IMG/VR virus record: IMGVR_UViG_3300020459_000018
Coordinates: 1-44,384 of that record
Length of the DNA stretch: 44,384 nt
Strand: one strand, 5' to 3'
Source: a virus
Under the pieces are notes generated by a model. It made no database searches and was not told the origin of the DNA. It was given only the letters and a program-made list of their open reading frames with translations. Below, piece by piece: positions 41,952-44,384 of the stretch. Made by a program: the position numbers and the translations under genes. Numbering within the stretch: the stretch's first letter is position 1; each line of letters opens with the position of its first letter.

Positions 41952-43211
41952 ATGTTAGGTGGGAAATTATTTGATAGTAAAGGTAGTGATGGATTTACTA
42001 CAAAAAAAGCTACAGAAGCACAAAAGAAATATAAAACAACAAAAGTAATAAAGGATAGAAAAAAAGCAATTGAAGATCGTGCTAAAAAATTAGGTGTTAG
42101 TAATACTAGTAAAACTTGGAGAGAAGATGCAGCAGAGAATAGACAATTACAAGTAGATAGTGGAGTTGATAAAAAGAAACTTTCAGGTAATATAACATCA
42201 TCTCAATTTGGTAAAAATGATAGTGGTTCAACAGAAGCACATAAACAATCTAATATAAGAGATAGAGGTGGTTTATTAAGATATCCGTTAGAAGCAATGA
42301 CGGACTCCACTGATTATCTACAAATTGATATTACAAAATACGTTCCAGTAAAAAAGGCAAGTGAATCTGGTGGAATAGTCGGTTCTGTTGGTAGTAGAAA
42401 ACTTTCTGGAAGATCACCAGTTCGTGGTTTTACAGCAACTCAATCATTAGTTAATCAAGGAACTGTACTATTACAAATACCATCCCAAATTCAAGATGGT
42501 AACTCTGCTGCTTATGGTGAAGATAAATTAAACAGTCTTGTTGGTGCTGCTGTTGGTGGAACAGCAGATATGATGAAAAATGTAGGTACAGCAATAGGTA
42601 AAGGTGATGTTGAAGGTGCAATAACTGCTGGTGGAGATTCATTAAAAAATGCCTTAGCAAGTTCTGGTGTAAGTGTAGATGCTGCCAAATCATTAATTAC
42701 TAAAAAATTAGCAGCAAGTGCAGTTGGTGTATTTGGTGGTAACGTAACAGTTAATCAATTATTAGCAAGAGAACAAGGACAAGTATTAAATCCTAATATG
42801 GAACTATTGTTTAATGGTCCCACATTAAGAAATTTTAGATTCTCATTCAAAATGACTCCTAGAAGTGAAAAGGAAGCAGAACAATGTAAGTTAATTATAA
42901 GAACTTTCAAAATGAATATGGCACCCAAAGTAACTGGTTCTGGTGCAAATTTATTTCTAAATACTCCAAACGTATTTGAATTAAGATATAAGAGTGGATT
43001 TAGAAATCACCCATTCTTACACAAATTTAAACAATGCTTCTTAACTGATATATCAGTTAATTATACTGCAGAAGGTGTTTATGCAACCTATGAAAATAAA
43101 GAACCAATATCTATGACCATGGATTTAACATTTAAAGAACTTGAACCAATTTATGATAATGATTACTTTGATGAAAGAGGTTATGATTCAGATAGCACAG
43201 TAGGGTACTAA
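41952..43211 (+). CDS. gp48: Baseplate tail-tube cap gp48
   Basis: A 419-aa protein. Residues 1-130 are Lys-rich and polar; from about 105 LLRYPLEAMTDSTDYLQIDI starts the conserved part, with an Ala/Gly-rich central region (LNSLVGAAVGGTADMMKNVG). The C-terminal 150 residues (NPNMELLFNGPTLRNFRFSF, KMTPRSEKEAEQCKLIIRTF, GFRNHPFLHKFKQCFLTDIS, VNYTAEGVYATY) match gp48 of T4-like phages and share the tube-protein fold. T4 gp48 is 364 aa; the extra length is at the N-terminus. gp48 caps the hub and starts tube growth with gp54. It has its own late promoter and is followed two bases later by gp53. Confidence 0.88.
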   Translation: MLGGKLFDSKGSDGFTTKKATEAQKKYKTTKVIKDRKKAIEDRAKKLGVSNTSKTWREDAAENRQLQVDSGVDKKKLSGNITSSQFGKNDSGSTEAHKQSNIRDRGGLLRYPLEAMTDSTDYLQIDITKYVPVKKASESGGIVGSVGSRKLSGRSPVRGFTATQSLVNQGTVLLQIPSQIQDGNSAAYGEDKLNSLVGAAVGGTADMMKNVGTAIGKGDVEGAITAGGDSLKNALASSGVSVDAAKSLITKKLAASAVGVFGGNVTVNQLLAREQGQVLNPNMELLFNGPTLRNFRFSFKMTPRSEKEAEQCKLIIRTFKMNMAPKVTGSGANLFLNTPNVFELRYKSGFRNHPFLHKFKQCFLTDISVNYTAEGVYATYENKEPISMTMDLTFKELEPIYDNDYFDERGYDSDSTVGY

Positions 43212-43213
43212 AC

Positions 43214-43924
43214 ATGGGATATTTTAGAGAACTTCCAAATTTATTATATCAATCATTCTTACCATCCAAAAATTCTTCTTTGGATTATATTGAAGTAAAG
43301 AATTTATTTCGTAGAGCAAAGTTAAGAGATGATCTACAAAGTGTTTTTACTCTATTCACAAAATATGAAATACCTGAGGGATATCGACCAGAAAATGTAG
43401 CAGAAGATTACTATGGTAGTGATGAATTAGATTGGATTGTTTTAATGTGTGCAAATGGTCCTGAGAATACCAGTGGAATAATAAATGTTAGAAATGATTG
43501 GCCATTATCAAATAGAAACTTATATAACTATGCATATGACAAATATGGTAATGATTTAAATTCTACTCGTTTCTATGAAACAAAAGAAATTAAAGATAAT
43601 AAAGGTCATTTAATTTTACCTGCTGGTAAAGTTGTAGATTCCGACTTTACACTATCATATTCTGAAATTACAGGTTTAAATGCAAATGAAGAACCTATCA
43701 GTGAAAATAGAACAAAAAGTGGAACTGATGTTAGAATAGGAATATCAAATTACATATACGAAACACGTTTAAATGATAAAAAATCATCTATATATTTACT
43801 TAAATCTGAATATTTACAACAATTCCTAAATGACTTTAGAGATATTATGATATATGATACATCAACAGAATATTTAAATGATAACTTAATTAAAACAGAA
43901 AATACTAACGTTATTGATTCATAA
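43214..43924 (+). CDS. gp53: Baseplate wedge subunit gp53
   Basis: A 236-aa protein beginning MGYFRELPNLLYQSFLPSKN. The phrases VKNLFRRAKLRDDL, FTKYEIPEGYRPENVAEDYY, GSDELDWIVLMCANGP and NDWPLSNRNLYNYAYDKYGN are typical of gp53 wedge proteins of T4-like phages (T4 gp53 is 196 aa). The C-terminal part carries an extra segment (DSDFTLSYSEITGLNANEEP). gp53 joins wedges together during baseplate assembly. It is last in the plus-strand unit and ends 12 bases before the terminator hairpin. Confidence 0.88.
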   Translation: MGYFRELPNLLYQSFLPSKNSSLDYIEVKNLFRRAKLRDDLQSVFTLFTKYEIPEGYRPENVAEDYYGSDELDWIVLMCANGPENTSGIINVRNDWPLSNRNLYNYAYDKYGNDLNSTRFYETKEIKDNKGHLILPAGKVVDSDFTLSYSEITGLNANEEPISENRTKSGTDVRIGISNYIYETRLNDKKSSIYLLKSEYLQQFLNDFRDIMIYDTSTEYLNDNLIKTENTNVIDS

Positions 43925-43953
43925 AAAAAGGGGTCGTGAGACCCCCTTTTTTG
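43925..43953. terminator. Bidirectional Rho-independent terminator
   Basis: GGGGTC-GTGA-GACCCC with A residues before and T residues after (AAAAA on the left, TTTTTT on the right), so the hairpin has a U-tract on either strand. It ends the gp4-gp48-gp53 unit on plus and the gp32 unit on minus, which converge here. Confidence 0.9.
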
Positions 43954-43955
43954 TG

Positions 43956-44384
43956 TTATTCAGCAGCGAGTTTCGCAAAATACGAAAGTGCTTCATCATC
44001 ATCTGTACTGGATGGAGTAGTTGCAGTTGCAGCAGTTACTAACTGTTCTGCTTCACCTCTATCACTATCCTCATCAACAGTCTCTGCATCTTGAGTAACT
44101 TTCTTGTTACCAAGAACATAACTTAGACGAGTCTTAAGTTCATCATAAGACTTGAACTGATCTGTTGCAACAAGTTCTGCAAGAGAGTACTCTTTCTTCC
44201 AGAGTGCTTCTAGTGCATCATCATCACTATCCTTCAAGAGAGGACTTACAGCAGCAAACTCAGAAGAGTCGTAGTTTCTATAACCAGCAACGTTCTTTGC
44301 CTTCAATTTGAAGTTAGCACCTTGCCAGAAATCAAATGGATCAATTGCTTCCTCATCCTCAAACTCAGGTTGCATTGCTGCAGT
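43956..44384 (-). CDS. gp32: Single-stranded DNA-binding protein gp32, C-terminal part
   Basis: The frame stays open to the right edge, so only 143 codons of the 3' end are present (T4 gp32 is 301 aa). Residues near the start of the visible part, IDPFDFWQGANFKLKAKNVA and GYRNYDSSEF, are the conserved end of the gp32 core; the tail DDDEALSYFAKLAAE is the acidic C-terminus that binds other replication proteins. gp32 coats single-stranded DNA in replication, recombination and repair. It converges on gp53 across the terminator. An internal ATG at 44375 is not the true start. Confidence 0.9.
   Translation of the reverse strand, partial: TAAMQPEFEDEEAIDPFDFWQGANFKLKAKNVAGYRNYDSSEFAAVSPLLKDSDDDALEALWKKEYSLAELVATDQFKSYDELKTRLSYVLGNKKVTQDAETVDEDSDRGEAEQLVTAATATTPSSTDDDEALSYFAKLAAE

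Noticed and set aside
42451-42693. 80-codon minus-strand frame rich in Leu, His and Gln
   Set aside because: Antisense to gp48; low-complexity product of the reverse of Ala/Gly codons.
43956-44375. Complete 139-aa gene starting at ATG 44375
   Set aside because: The frame is open to the window edge and the protein matches the C-terminal part of gp32, so the ATG is internal.

Overview
This AT-rich window looks like part of the genome of a marine T4-like myovirus, probably infecting a picocyanobacterium or SAR11. Recognisable T4-type genes include the ssDNA-binding protein gp32 (3' part), baseplate wedge gp53, tube cap gp48, head-completion gp4, baseplate hub gp26 and gp51, plus hub proteins resembling gp27 and gp5. 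Promoters resembling the T4 late element TATAAATA precede the structural blocks. No tRNA, rRNA, CRISPR array, insertion sequence or integrase was seen. The host cannot be fixed from this window because no photosynthesis or other host-marker gene lies in it.

Layout. (1) 1-2221, minus strand: a replication/nucleotide cassette of an SF2 helicase (UvsW-like), a nucleotidyltransferase and a 3'-truncated SPPY-type DNA methyltransferase, joined by ATGA overlaps and led by an extended -10 promoter. (2) 2253-2337: a gap that looks like a free-standing small RNA gene, with a sigma70-like promoter, a GNRA-like hairpin and a terminator. (3) 2361-31820, minus strand: about 29 kb of adhesion genes, namely a subtilisin-like protease, a 746-aa fibre, a 2OG-Fe(II) oxygenase, a 990-aa polyglycine protein, a 1949-aa and a 1543-aa fibre each ending in a self-cleaving S74 chaperone, an 1834-aa fibre ending in a tail-collar domain, a 744-aa repeat protein and a 1121-aa fibre/connector. 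A 64-aa gene with its own consensus sigma70 promoter and a small terminator sits between the two S74 fibres like a moron. (4) 31830-41105, minus strand: the central baseplate hub, spike and tape-measure region, with gp26 and gp51 in T4 order. (5) 41144-43924, plus strand: gp4, a 115-aa protein, gp48 and gp53, ending at a bidirectional terminator that faces gp32.

How it works together. Region 5 and the right part of region 4 assemble the tube, hub and wedges. The middle of region 4 supplies the OB-fold hub, spike and tape-measure candidates. Region 3 supplies an unusually large receptor-binding apparatus built from shared repeats (GIGTT, DL[QE]IYH, C-YPR-D and GxGY modules) with processing or decorating enzymes among the fibres. 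The two late blocks start from two late promoter motifs that face each other inside a 37-bp inverted arrangement at 41107-41143. Function calls rest on motif reading and recall of families; no search was run.
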